From Devosia insulae DS-56 (GTDB taxonomy: Bacteria > Pseudomonadota > Alphaproteobacteria > Rhizobiales > Devosiaceae), in assembly GCF_000970465.2 (NCBI RefSeq), contig NZ_LAJE02000009.1:1-33928 (forward strand): DNA of 33,928 bases. The letters run 5' to 3'. The translations under genes were made by a program, and so were the position numbers. Each line of letters begins with the position of its first letter. Position 1 is the first letter of the stretch. Shown piece by piece: positions 15,117 to 23,901 of this stretch. A model generated the notes under the pieces. That model searched no databases, had not been told where the DNA came from, and saw only the letters and a program-made list of their open reading frames with translations.

Positions 15117-16160
15117 ATGGCTGAGATTCTCATCAAGGGTGTCGCCAAGAGTTTTGGGTCGTTCACGGCCCTGCACTCGATCGACCTGACCATTGCCGAC
15201 CAGGAGTTCATGGTGCTGCTCGGCGCCTCGGGCTGCGGCAAGACCACATTGCTGCGCATCATCGCCGGCCTCGAAAGCCCGACCCAGGGCGAGGTGTGGA
15301 TCGGTGGCAAGCGTGTCGACCAGTTGCCGCCGCGCGAGCGCGGCATCGCCATGGTGTTCCAGAACTACGCGGTGTTTCCGCACCTGACGGTCTACGAGAA
15401 CATCGCCTTCGGCCTGCGCATGAAGAAGCTGCCGCAGGCGGAAGTCGATACGCGGGTCAAGCGCACTGCCGAGCTGATGCATATCGAACAGTTGCTGAAG
15501 CGCTATTCCGGCCAGCTCTCCGGCGGTCAGCGGCAGCGCGTCGCGGTGGCCCGGGCCCTGGCGATGGAGCCGGACGTGATCCTGATGGACGAGCCGCTGT
15601 CGAACCTCGATGCGCTGCTGCGTCTCGAAATGCGCGCCGAACTGAAGGGCGTGCTCGCCAATTCCAAGACCACCACCATCTACGTCACCCACGACCAGGT
15701 GGAAGCCATGTCGCTGGCCGACCGCATCTCGGTGATGAATGGCGGCCACATCGTGCAGGCCGCCTCGCCGGTGGAAGTCTACCGCAACCCCGCCGCCCGC
15801 TTCGTCGGCAGTTTCATCGGTAACCCGCCGATGAACTTCCTGCCGGCGACCAGGAACGGCGATGGCCGCTACCATGTGGCCGGCATCGCCCTCGATGGTC
15901 CATCGCAGGGTGGCGCCAAGCTCGAATTCGCCATCCGCCCCGAAGATCTCACCATCGCGGCCGGCGGGCTCAAGGCCACGGCCCGGGTGATCGAGCCGCT
16001 CGGCGCGCATACGCTGGTAACCTCGGAGGTCGACGGCAAGCTGTTCCGCGCCGTGCTCGACAGTGACCTCAAGGTCGCCCCGGGCGACGAGCTCAGCCTC
16101 GTGCCCAAGCCTGACCGGGTGCGCTGGTTCGACCTCGAGACCAGCAAGGCCGTCAACTGA
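15117..16160 (+). CDS. ABC transporter ATP-binding protein (MsmK/UgpC/MalK type)
   Basis: 347 residues. Walker A GASGCGKT (36-43), Q-loop FQNYAVFP (81-88), signature LSGGQRQR (134-141), Walker B VILMDE (154-159) and switch THDQVEA; a C-terminal TOBE regulatory part follows (about 235-347). It energises the two permeases before it. MsmK/UgpC-type ATPases are known to serve several CUT1 importers, and the fructan cluster at 2363-8474 has none of its own, so this subunit may serve both; that is inference. It sits 58 bp after the permease gene, and the next gene overlaps its stop by one base (TGATG). Confidence 0.95.
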   Translation: MAEILIKGVAKSFGSFTALHSIDLTIADQEFMVLLGASGCGKTTLLRIIAGLESPTQGEVWIGGKRVDQLPPRERGIAMVFQNYAVFPHLTVYENIAFGLRMKKLPQAEVDTRVKRTAELMHIEQLLKRYSGQLSGGQRQRVAVARALAMEPDVILMDEPLSNLDALLRLEMRAELKGVLANSKTTTIYVTHDQVEAMSLADRISVMNGGHIVQAASPVEVYRNPAARFVGSFIGNPPMNFLPATRNGDGRYHVAGIALDGPSQGGAKLEFAIRPEDLTIAAGGLKATARVIEPLGAHTLVTSEVDGKLFRAVLDSDLKVAPGDELSLVPKPDRVRWFDLETSKAVN

Positions 16161-17431
16161 TGCCACCCCGCTCCGCGCTTGCCGACAAGGCCATCGAGGT
16201 GCTGCGCGAAAACGATCGCGGCAGCTACACGGTGCCGACCAAGGGGCTCTACCCGTTCCAGTGGAACTGGGACTCGTGCTTCACCGCGCTCGGCCAGAGC
16301 CACTACGACATGAGCCGCGCCTGGACCGAGGTGGAAACGCTGTTCGCCCACCAGTGGGCCGACGGCATGGTGCCGCACATGGTGTTTCACGAGCCGGCGC
16401 CGACCTATTTCCCCGGCCCCGAGGTCTGGGACACCGGCCGCACGCCGCCGACTTCGGGCATCACGCAACTGCCCATCGCCGGCTTCGCCATTCACCAGCT
16501 GTTCCGTCGCCAGCCTGACGCCACGCGCGCCCGCCCGCTGCTCGAGGGGCTGGACCGCTGGCACGCCTGGTTCTATCGCACCCGCGATCCCGGCCAAACC
16601 GGCCTCGTAGCGGTGATCCACCCCTGGGAGTCGCGCGACAACAGCATCGACTGGGACGACGGGTTCGAGCGCGTGCCCACCGAGGGCGTCATGCCCTATG
16701 AGCGCAACGACCTCAAACATGCCGATCCGGCGACCCGCCCGACCAAGGCGCAGTACGACCGCTATCTGTGGCTGGTGCAGCACTTCCACGGCCTCGACTG
16801 GGATTCGACGCGGACCCACGACGCCTCGCCGTTCCAGGTCGCCGATCCCGGCTTCAACGCCATCCTGATCCGCTCCTGCCTCGAAACAGCGGAGCTTGCC
16901 GAGGCCCTCGGCGCGCCCGAGATCGCCGCTCGTAACCGCAACTGGGCGAAACTGGGGCTCGCCGCGCTCGACGGGCTGTGGAGCGACCGGCACGGCCAGT
17001 ATTTGCCGCTCGATCGTGTCGGCGGCACGCTCAGCGACAGCCCGTCGATCGGCGGGCTGATCCCGGTTTTCGCCCCGATCCCGGCACATCGCGCCGCGGC
17101 CATCGCCCAGACCATCGGCGGCATAGCAGCGGAAATCCGCTACCTCGTCCCGAGCCACGCCCCATCCGATCCGCGCTTCGACCTGAAACGCTACTGGCGT
17201 GGCCCGGTCTGGCTGGTGTGCAATTACATGATCGCCGATGGCCTCAACCGCGCCGGCGAGGTGGCGATGGCCGAGCGCCTCACCGCCGACAGCCTGCAGC
17301 TGATCGAACAATCCGGCTTTGCCGAATATTACGATCCGCGCGACGGCACGCCGCTCGGCGGTGGCCGCTTCTCGTGGACCGCGGCTATGGTGCTCGAGTT
17401 CCTCGAGCCCGCTCCGGAGGCTGCTGCGTGA
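16160..17431 (+). CDS. GH63-like (MGH1-type) glycoside hydrolase, copy 1
   Basis: 423 residues, an (alpha/alpha)6-barrel hydrolase. Conserved YPFQWNWDSCFTALG (31-45), LFAHQWADGMVPHMVF (61-76), TSGITQLPIAGFA (98-110), HPWESRDNSIDWD (154-166) and FAEYYDP..G.P.GGGRFSWTAAM near the end. By comparison with mannosylglycerate and glucosylglycerate hydrolases of this family, Asp160 and Glu389 are the likely acid and base. Those enzymes are cytoplasmic and release glucose or mannose from a glycosylglycerate; here the substrate is only inferred. There is no signal peptide. Copy 2 at 18110-19384 is a close paralog. Copy 1 has one residue fewer in the catalytic loop (ESRDNS against ESGRDNS). Confidence 0.85.
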   Translation: MPPRSALADKAIEVLRENDRGSYTVPTKGLYPFQWNWDSCFTALGQSHYDMSRAWTEVETLFAHQWADGMVPHMVFHEPAPTYFPGPEVWDTGRTPPTSGITQLPIAGFAIHQLFRRQPDATRARPLLEGLDRWHAWFYRTRDPGQTGLVAVIHPWESRDNSIDWDDGFERVPTEGVMPYERNDLKHADPATRPTKAQYDRYLWLVQHFHGLDWDSTRTHDASPFQVADPGFNAILIRSCLETAELAEALGAPEIAARNRNWAKLGLAALDGLWSDRHGQYLPLDRVGGTLSDSPSIGGLIPVFAPIPAHRAAAIAQTIGGIAAEIRYLVPSHAPSDPRFDLKRYWRGPVWLVCNYMIADGLNRAGEVAMAERLTADSLQLIEQSGFAEYYDPRDGTPLGGGRFSWTAAMVLEFLEPAPEAAA

Positions 17432-18090
17432 TCAGCTTTCTCGAGCGCTGGGCCGGCAAGGCGAGCTCGCTCGCCACTTTCGGGGATTCCATCACCGAGG
17501 GGCTGACCATTCCCGAAATGCCGGCGCGCTGGGCCAATCGGCTCGCCTCGCGGCTGGGCGCCAGGCTCTACAACCGCGGCATCAGCGGCACGGTGATGCA
17601 GTCCTCGCCGGCTGCCGGCGGCGCGCCGCGCGATAATAACGGACACGGCCGCTTCTCTCGGGACCTGCTCGGCACCGAGCGCGGCGAGCTCATCGCCATC
17701 CTCTATGGCACCAACGATGCGCGCTATATCGGCGCGCCGCAGAGTTTTGGCGCCGACGGCTTCGTGCGCGATTATCGCGCCGTGCTCGATGGCCTGATCG
17801 AGGCCGGCTACCTGCCCGAGGCCATCGTCATCGGCAGCCCCAGCCATCTGCCCGATGCCGGCTTTTTTGTCGGCACGGACGGGTTCGCCGGCCAGAGCCG
17901 CGCCACCTACCAGTCCTTCGTGCCGCTGGTGCGGGCGCTGGCCATCGAGTTCGGCTGCTTTTACGCGCCGGTCAACGAACGCATGGCCGCCCAGGGCGGC
18001 GATGCGCTCATCCTTCCCGACAACGTGCATCCCAATGCCGCCGGCCATGGCCAGATCGCCGAGATCTTCGCCAGCGCAACACGGCTCTAG
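17428..18090 (+). CDS. SGNH/GDSL-type esterase
   Basis: 220 residues with the four SGNH blocks: GDSITEG (19-25, nucleophile Ser21), the block-II Gly in NRGISGT, GTNDARY (block III Asn) and the Asp-His pair in DNVHPNAAGHG near the C-terminus. No signal peptide, so it should be a cytoplasmic ester hydrolase that removes acyl groups (often acetyl) from a sugar. The start is GTG at 17428, overlapping the preceding stop (GTGA), with CCGGAGG before it. It lies between two paralogous glycosidases, so it may deacylate the imported glycoside before or after it is cut. Confidence 0.85.
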   Translation: MISFLERWAGKASSLATFGDSITEGLTIPEMPARWANRLASRLGARLYNRGISGTVMQSSPAAGGAPRDNNGHGRFSRDLLGTERGELIAILYGTNDARYIGAPQSFGADGFVRDYRAVLDGLIEAGYLPEAIVIGSPSHLPDAGFFVGTDGFAGQSRATYQSFVPLVRALAIEFGCFYAPVNERMAAQGGDALILPDNVHPNAAGHGQIAEIFASATRL

Positions 18091-18109
18091 ACCTGAGGAG
18101 TATCCCCCA

Positions 18110-19384
18110 ATGAACCAGCAAACCGAGAAGATCTACGAGCACGCGCTCGAGGTGCTGAAGGAGAACGACCAGGGGAGCTACACCGTGCCCACCAAGGGGC
18201 TCTACCCCTTCCAGTGGAACTGGGACTCGTGCCTCACGGCGCTCGGGCAGTTCCACTATGACGAGGCCCGCGCCTGGACCGAAATCGAGACGCTATTCGC
18301 CAACCAATGGCCCGACGGCATGGTGCCGCACATCGTCTTCCATGTGTATTCGGATGGCTATTTCCCCGGCCCGAACGTCTGGGACACCAGGCGCCCCACC
18401 CCCACCTCGGGCATCACCCAGCCGCCGGTCGCCGGCTTTGCCATCAAGCGCCTCTACGATCGGGCCACCGACAAGGCCGAGGCGGCGAGGCGCGCCCGCG
18501 CGCTGCTGCCCAGGATCGACGCGTGGCATCGCTGGTTCTACGAAATGCGCGACCCCGGCCACGAGGGGCTGGTCGCCATCCTCCATCCCTGGGAGTCGGG
18601 CCGCGACAACTCGATCGACTGGGATGAGGCGTTCGAGCGCGTGCCCACCGATGGGGTCGAGCCCTATGTCCGGCGCGACACCCAGCATGCCGACCCGGCG
18701 CATCGCCCGACCAAGGCGCAGTACGATCGCTACCTCTACCTGGTGCAGCTGTTCCGCTCGCTCGGCTGGGACAATGCCAGGCTGCACGACGCCTCTCCGT
18801 TCAAGGTGGTGGATCCCGGCTTCAACGCCATCCTGATCCGCTCGGCCATGGATCTCGCCGCCCTCGCCGACGAGCTGGGCGAGCCCGAGCTCGCCGCCCG
18901 CAACCGCGCCCGCGCCGAGAACAGCCTCGCAGCGCTCGAAACGCTGTGGAGCGACAAGCATCAGCAGTATCTCTGCCGTGACCGGGTCACCGGCCAACTG
19001 ATCGACTCGGCCTCGATCGGCGGCATCCTGCCGGTGTTCGCCGCGGTGCCCAAGGCGCGGGCCGAGGCGATTGCCCGGACCATCGAAAGGTGGGCCAATG
19101 AGGTCAAGTACATGGTGCCCTCGCACGATCCGGCCGACCCTCGCTTCGAGCCCAAGCGCTACTGGCGCGCGCCGGCCTGGCTGGTGATGAACTACATGAT
19201 CCAGGATGGGCTGCGCAGCGCCGGCGAGACGGCGATGGCCGATCGCATCGTTACGTCCAGCCTCGAGCTGATTACCCAGTCGGGCTTTGCCGAATATTAT
19301 GACCCGACCACGGGCGAGCCGTGTGGCGGCGGCCGCTTCACCTGGACCGCGGCCATGGTCATCGAGTTCCTGGAGGCGGCATGA
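18110..19384 (+). CDS. GH63-like (MGH1-type) glycoside hydrolase, copy 2
   Basis: 424 residues, same fold and motifs as copy 1: YPFQWNWDSCLTALG (32-46), LFANQWPDGMVPHIVF, TSGITQPPVAGFA, HPWESGRDNSIDWD (159-172) and FAEYYDPTTGEPCGGGRFTWTAAM. Predicted acid Asp166 and base Glu395. TGAGGAG lies before the ATG at 18110. The two copies are alike over their whole length but clearly diverged, so this is an old duplication interrupted by the SGNH gene, presumably with different substrate details. No signal peptide. It overlaps the next gene by 4 bp. Confidence 0.85.
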   Translation: MNQQTEKIYEHALEVLKENDQGSYTVPTKGLYPFQWNWDSCLTALGQFHYDEARAWTEIETLFANQWPDGMVPHIVFHVYSDGYFPGPNVWDTRRPTPTSGITQPPVAGFAIKRLYDRATDKAEAARRARALLPRIDAWHRWFYEMRDPGHEGLVAILHPWESGRDNSIDWDEAFERVPTDGVEPYVRRDTQHADPAHRPTKAQYDRYLYLVQLFRSLGWDNARLHDASPFKVVDPGFNAILIRSAMDLAALADELGEPELAARNRARAENSLAALETLWSDKHQQYLCRDRVTGQLIDSASIGGILPVFAAVPKARAEAIARTIERWANEVKYMVPSHDPADPRFEPKRYWRAPAWLVMNYMIQDGLRSAGETAMADRIVTSSLELITQSGFAEYYDPTTGEPCGGGRFTWTAAMVIEFLEAA

Positions 19385-20067
19385 AACTCGTCGCCATCGG
19401 CGCGCATCCCGATGACATCGAGATCCTGATGGGCGGTACGGTTGCCGCCTTCCAGGCGCAGGGCGACGAAGTGGTGGTCGCCATCGCCACCGATGGGGCC
19501 AAGGGCGGCACCATCGCGCCGGCCGAGCTGGTCAGAATCCGGCAGCAGGAAGCTGCGGCGGCGGCAGGCGTCTTCGGCCTCGTGCCGGTCATGCTTGGTT
19601 TCCCGGATGGCGGATTACGCGCCGACGCGCCGGTGATCGACCGCATCGCCGATTTCATCCGCGCCGAGCGCCCGCAGTTGGTCATCACCCACGCGCCGAA
19701 CGATTATCACGGCGACCATCGTGCCCTCAGCGATGCGGTGCGCATCGCCACCAACATGGTGGCGCCGGTGTTGTGGATGGAAACCATCATGGGCGTCGGC
19801 TTCGTGCCCACCCATTACATCGACATCACGCCCTATATGGAGTTGAAGCGCGCCGCCATCCGCGCCCACCGCTCGCAGGACCCCGAGCGGTTCGTCGACA
19901 TGGCGGAGCTGGGTGGGCGCTATCGCTCGGCCCAGTGCAACGCCAACCCGGGCTATGCCGAAGTGTTCCGCTTCGAGCCGGTGTTCCCGTTCGGCGACCC
20001 CCGCAACCTGCTGCCCCCCGCACCCGGCGTGCTGCCGGTGCGGGATCGTGGGGCAGGTAAGGCGTAG
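19381..20067 (+). CDS. PIG-L family (LmbE-like) deacetylase
   Basis: 228 residues. The zinc motif AHPDD (8-12) with the third ligand in HGDH (NDYHGDHRALSDA) and a GGTVA segment identify the PIG-L/LmbE fold, which removes N-acetyl groups from GlcNAc-containing compounds (for example MshB, bacillithiol BshB, chitobiose deacetylases). Cytoplasmic. It is the last gene of the LacI/ABC operon and begins with an ATGA overlap. Its presence suggests that the substrate carries an N-acetylamino sugar, or that it acts as an amidase on a related group. The inverted repeat at 20089-20180 follows. Confidence 0.88.
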   Translation: MKLVAIGAHPDDIEILMGGTVAAFQAQGDEVVVAIATDGAKGGTIAPAELVRIRQQEAAAAAGVFGLVPVMLGFPDGGLRADAPVIDRIADFIRAERPQLVITHAPNDYHGDHRALSDAVRIATNMVAPVLWMETIMGVGFVPTHYIDITPYMELKRAAIRAHRSQDPERFVDMAELGGRYRSAQCNANPGYAEVFRFEPVFPFGDPRNLLPPAPGVLPVRDRGAGKA

Positions 20068-20088
20068 TTGTCATGCCCACCCACCGGC

Positions 20089-20180
20089 GTCATTCCCGCG
20101 AAGGCGGGAACCTAGTGGGATGCCGCAGCGCGGGTGGAGGCTGAGAGACCGCACTGGGTCCCCGCCTTCGCGGGGATGAC
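20089..20180. repeat. Dispersed-type inverted repeat (GTCATTCCCGCGAAGGCGGG family)
   Basis: Two 24-bp arms (20089-20112 and 20157-20180) match in inverted orientation at 22 of 24 positions around a 44-bp centre, and each arm contains its own small hairpin (CCCGC-GAAG-GCGGG). This is the kind of palindromic intergenic unit found scattered through many proteobacterial genomes. It lies between two convergent operons and may also end transcription there. Only one copy is in the window. Confidence 0.75.
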
Positions 20181-20246
20181 ACCGAGTTTGGGGGTGCCGT
20201 CGGGTTGATGAGCAACCTCGGGCTTCAGTGCTCGCGTCCCACCGCC

Positions 20247-21095
20247 CTAGGCTGCGCGCCGTGTCGTCAGCGTCAGCAGCCCGGCGACCACGATCACCGC
20301 GACGCCGGCGATGGCGAGCAGGTCGGGATATTCGGCGAAGAACAGCGCCCCGGCGGCGATGGCCCAGAACAGCTGGCTGTACTGGGCCTGCCCGAGCACG
20401 TTGGCCGGCGCCAGGCGGGCGGCCAGCAGCAGCGCGAACTGGCCGAGCGCGGCAAAACCGCCGGAGATCAGCATCAGGCCGACTTCCGGCATGGTCGGGG
20501 GCACATAATGCGTCGCCATCACCGCGCCGGTGAAGGCGATGCCGGCGAGCTGGGGAATGACCAGGAGGCTGGTGCGCCGTTCGGTGCCGGCGATGCGGCG
20601 CAGCACCGTCACCGTCACCGCGATGCAGATGGCGGTCGCCAGCGCCGCGAGATGGCCGAACTCCACGGCGCGCAGCCCTGGCCGGATCACCAGCAAGACA
20701 CCGCCAAAGCCGAGCGCCATGGCGAGCCAGCCGCGCCAGCTCACCCGCTCGCCCAACAGGGTGATCGAGAACAGCGTGACGATGAAGGGCGACATGAAGA
20801 TCAGCGCATAGGCCTCGGCGAAGGGGATCGAGGTGAAGGCAATCACCCCGAAAATGCCGGCGCCGATGCCGCTCAGCGAGCGCAGCGCCACCAGCCGGGG
20901 GTGACGCACCTTGAGCAGGTCGCGCCAGCGTTCGCCCCTGGGCCGCATGAACAGCATGGCGATGCCGGCGAAGACCGAGACGAAGAAGCCGATCTCGAAC
21001 ACCGACAGGCGCTCGGCGCCGACGGTCTTGATCGCCGCATCGCCCCAGGCCATGGCGCCATAGGCGAGAAAGCCGAGCAGCACGCCGACGTTCAT
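20247..21095 (-). CDS. EamA/DMT-family transporter
   Basis: 282 residues, ten predicted membrane helices in two EamA repeats (about 5-135 and 145-275), with the ALIFMSPFIVTLFSITLLGERVSWRG segment that marks the end of the first repeat. DMT-family inner-membrane carriers move small metabolites, often outward. It starts with ATGA overlap on the GH36 gene and is the last gene of the minus operon, so it may export a product or by-product of the pathway. No substrate can be named. Confidence 0.88.
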   Translation of the reverse strand: MNVGVLLGFLAYGAMAWGDAAIKTVGAERLSVFEIGFFVSVFAGIAMLFMRPRGERWRDLLKVRHPRLVALRSLSGIGAGIFGVIAFTSIPFAEAYALIFMSPFIVTLFSITLLGERVSWRGWLAMALGFGGVLLVIRPGLRAVEFGHLAALATAICIAVTVTVLRRIAGTERRTSLLVIPQLAGIAFTGAVMATHYVPPTMPEVGLMLISGGFAALGQFALLLAARLAPANVLGQAQYSQLFWAIAAGALFFAEYPDLLAIAGVAVIVVAGLLTLTTRRAA

Positions 21096-22936
21096 GGCGC
21101 GATCTGGAACAGGCGGGACTGGTGCGGGCGGAGGCGTACCAGAATGCCGCCACTCTCGGTTGCCACCGCTGCACCGTCTTCGGTGACGCCACCCTCTCCG
21201 CCGGCCAGCTCCCAGCCGATCAGTCGCTCGGTGGCATCGTCACCGGTGTTGAAGACATTGACCAGCACTCTGCCGTCTGGTCGGCGCACGCGCTGTACCA
21301 ACAGCGGATCGCCTTCGCTCACCGCCATCGGCGCGCCGGTCGGTGTGGTCCCGAGGCGATAGCGCAGCGCGGTCTGGCCCAGCAGCGGGAACTCGCAGGC
21401 GTAGGGAACGCCGTCGGCGGCCAGCTCGGCCAGCAGCTGGCGGCGTGGCTCGGGCACCTGGTCGAGCTGGTCCGACGTCATCAGCACGCCGCCCGCAAGC
21501 CCGGCGAACAGCGCCAGCGAATGCACCTGGTCGTCACTGAGATCGTGGAAGCGGTCGCGCAGCAGGATGCAGTCGGGATCGGCCTGCCACAGGATGCCGC
21601 TGGCATAGTTGCGCGCCGTCTGGTCGCGCAGCAGCGACTCCGCTGAATAGTGCCCCTTCCAGCTCACGCCGATATCGCGGCCGATGCGCATGGCATCGAC
21701 GAGGCCGACCGGCGCCCATAGCGGCGAACCGCAGAGCAGCCACTGGGCTTCGCCGATTTCCTCGCGGATCAGGCGCGCCAGCTTCATCCAGATGGCGATG
21801 CGGCTCAGCCCCTGCTGATGCCAGACGGCTTCGTCCGGTCCGTAGAGCGAGCCGAGATGCATGAAGTCGGTCTTGAAGTAGCCGCAGCCCCAGTCCTGCG
21901 CCCAGGTGCGGAACACCTCCCGGATATAGGCCTCCGCCTCCGGGTGAGTGAGGTCGAGCACGTAGTATTCTTCGCTGCGCTTGTGCCAGCGGAACTCGCC
22001 ATAGAAGGTCATCGGCGCCAGCGGCTTGCCGGTGGTCCGGCTTTTCACCACCCAGTCGGGATGTGCCGCATAGAGCTTGGAGCGGTTGCCCACCATGAAG
22101 GGCGCGATCCACAGGCCCGGCGTAAACCCCTTATCGCGGGCCGCATCGAGCACCGGCTTGATGCCGTTCGGAAATTGCGGCTTCAACTCGAGCCAATCGC
22201 CCATTTCCGGGGTGAAGCCATCGTCGACGAGAAAGATGTCGAACGGCGACTGCTTTTCGTCGCGGAACCGCGCCGCGGCATCGAGATGCTCGTGGAGCGC
22301 CGGCTCGCCGATGGAGGCGTAGAGATTGTACCACGAGCACCAGCCGCTGAGCCGGCGCTCGGGGAGCCGCGGGGCCAGCGGCGCGGCCTCTGCCACCAGC
22401 CGGGCCCAGCGGCGCAGGGCGGTTTCGATATCATCGTCGGCGAAGACCACCAGCTCTTCGGTGGCGATCTCGCCCCGATGCGGCACGCGGTCGATCAGCG
22501 TCTCGATATCGATGCTGAGCGGCCCGGCGATATCGAAACGGAAGCGCGACTGATAGCGGTCGTGGCGCAGGAAGCCGATCACCGTCGTCCCTACGCCACC
22601 ATGCGGCAGCAGCGCCGTCATCGCATAGCCGTTGGTGAGCTTCGGATCCGCCTTCGCGACCTCGCGCGCCGCTCCAGGCTCGACGAAGAAGCTGCCGTCC
22701 CAGCTCATGTAGCCGTTGCGCAGGTATTGCCGCACATTGCCGGCGGTGAGGCGGAGGCCGATCGAGGCGATGCGCCGCTCGCCGGCAAACTCGTCGAGCA
22801 CGACGCGCAACCGGTCGGCGTTCCGGACGAGCCGCATGCGGCTGCCATCGCTGAGCCGCCAGGCGCCGTCGGCTTCCACCGTATGGGCCGGCACCACGCC
22901 ATCGAGCAGCGGCGTGAACTCGTGCAGCACGATCAC
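21092..22936 (-). CDS. GH36-like alpha-galactosidase
   Basis: 614 residues. N-terminal beta-sandwich (1-190), then a TIM barrel with LSGWCSWYNLYASI (196-209), FLVDDGFTPEMGDWL (235-249), FTPGLWIAPFMV (271-282), GYFKTDFMHLG (352-362, nucleophile Asp357) and DAMRIGRDIGVSW (414-426, acid/base Asp421), then a small C-terminal beta domain. This is the clan-D pattern of GH36 alpha-galactosidases, in a divergent branch; alpha-N-acetylgalactosaminidase activity is possible. No signal peptide, so it acts on an imported substrate. The start is GTG at 22936, overlapping the preceding stop (GTGA). The same frame stays open further upstream, but that part lies antisense-free within the oxidoreductase gene and is not family-like. 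Confidence 0.85.
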   Translation of the reverse strand: MIVLHEFTPLLDGVVPAHTVEADGAWRLSDGSRMRLVRNADRLRVVLDEFAGERRIASIGLRLTAGNVRQYLRNGYMSWDGSFFVEPGAAREVAKADPKLTNGYAMTALLPHGGVGTTVIGFLRHDRYQSRFRFDIAGPLSIDIETLIDRVPHRGEIATEELVVFADDDIETALRRWARLVAEAAPLAPRLPERRLSGWCSWYNLYASIGEPALHEHLDAAARFRDEKQSPFDIFLVDDGFTPEMGDWLELKPQFPNGIKPVLDAARDKGFTPGLWIAPFMVGNRSKLYAAHPDWVVKSRTTGKPLAPMTFYGEFRWHKRSEEYYVLDLTHPEAEAYIREVFRTWAQDWGCGYFKTDFMHLGSLYGPDEAVWHQQGLSRIAIWMKLARLIREEIGEAQWLLCGSPLWAPVGLVDAMRIGRDIGVSWKGHYSAESLLRDQTARNYASGILWQADPDCILLRDRFHDLSDDQVHSLALFAGLAGGVLMTSDQLDQVPEPRRQLLAELAADGVPYACEFPLLGQTALRYRLGTTPTGAPMAVSEGDPLLVQRVRRPDGRVLVNVFNTGDDATERLIGWELAGGEGGVTEDGAAVATESGGILVRLRPHQSRLFQIAP

Positions 22937-23901
22937 AGCGACACCTCGCGCTTCTCGTCGGCAGCGCGTCGTGCCGCCAGCACCAGCTGCAGCGTCGCCA
23001 GCCCGTCGCCGAGCGGCACCCGCGGCGGCCGCCGCTCGGCGATGGCGTCGCGCAGGTCGGCGATTTGCGCCGCGAACGGGTTGCTGGTCATCGCCACCGT
23101 CTCGCTCGCCACCTCGCCCTCGGTGCGGACAATCTCGGCATTGTTCCAGTCGGCAAAAATGCCGGTCGCGCGCTCGGCGACGATCTGCCAACCCTTCATC
23201 CAGCGGCCCGGCACCGCGATGTTCGAGGCATGCAGCACGGCGATGCGGCCGTCGTCATAGCCGAAGATCATCGCGCTCATATCCTCGCTGCTGTAGCCGG
23301 GGGTGTGCGTGTGCCGAAAGTTCGAAGACCGGGCGACGACCGAGCTGGGCATTCCCATCGTGCTGCGCTGCAGGTCGACGATGTGGATCAGTTGCTCGAC
23401 CATCTGCCCACCCGACATCTCGCGATCCCGCCACCATGGCGCGTGCAGCGCGTTGCAGTGAAAGCTGCCTGAGAAATGTCCGGTCCGTCCGGTCGCCCCG
23501 GCTGCGTCCAGAGCCGTCCAGCGTTCCACCGCCCCGCCGAACCGGTACATGAACCCGCAGGCGGCGGTGACCTTATCGGTCGCCGCGACCATCGCCCGCG
23601 CCCGGCCCAGATCGAGGGAGATCGGCTTTTCCACCAGCACGTTGACCCCGGCTGTGGCGATCGCCTCGACCTCACCGGCATGGGCTCCCGGCGGCAGCGC
23701 CACGATCACCAGGTCGAGTTCGGCCTCGCCCAGCATCCGGTCGAGCTGCGCATAAGCGGTGCCGCCGTGCCGGGTGCTGAAGGCCTGCGCCGTCTCGAAG
23801 CTGCGGCTGGTCGCGGCGACCAGTTCGACCCCTTCGACCTCCGCGACGGCGGCGGCGTGCCTCGCGGCGATGCCGCCAGTCCCGAGGATACCGACCCTCA
23901 T
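22933..23901 (-). CDS. Gfo/Idh/MocA-family oxidoreductase
   Basis: 322 residues. Rossmann motif VGILGTGGIAARHA at 3-16, the family EKP motif in VLVEKPISLDLG (about 90-101), and a C-terminal alpha/beta substrate domain with WWRDREMSGGQMVEQLIHIVDLQ, whose His and Gln/Glu residues sit where these enzymes bind sugars. NAD(P)-dependent oxidation or reduction of a sugar or cyclitol. It starts ATGA on the dehydrogenase stop and is followed by the GH36 gene with a 4-bp overlap, so all are translated together. Confidence 0.9.
   Translation of the reverse strand: MRVGILGTGGIAARHAAAVAEVEGVELVAATSRSFETAQAFSTRHGGTAYAQLDRMLGEAELDLVIVALPPGAHAGEVEAIATAGVNVLVEKPISLDLGRARAMVAATDKVTAACGFMYRFGGAVERWTALDAAGATGRTGHFSGSFHCNALHAPWWRDREMSGGQMVEQLIHIVDLQRSTMGMPSSVVARSSNFRHTHTPGYSSEDMSAMIFGYDDGRIAVLHASNIAVPGRWMKGWQIVAERATGIFADWNNAEIVRTEGEVASETVAMTSNPFAAQIADLRDAIAERRPPRVPLGDGLATLQLVLAARRAADEKREVSL

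Noticed and set aside
22937-23191. An 85-codon upstream extension of the GH36 gene
   Set aside because: It overlaps the Gfo/Idh gene, is Arg/Ala-rich and not family-like; the GTG at 22936 with GTGA overlap is the normal pattern in this operon.
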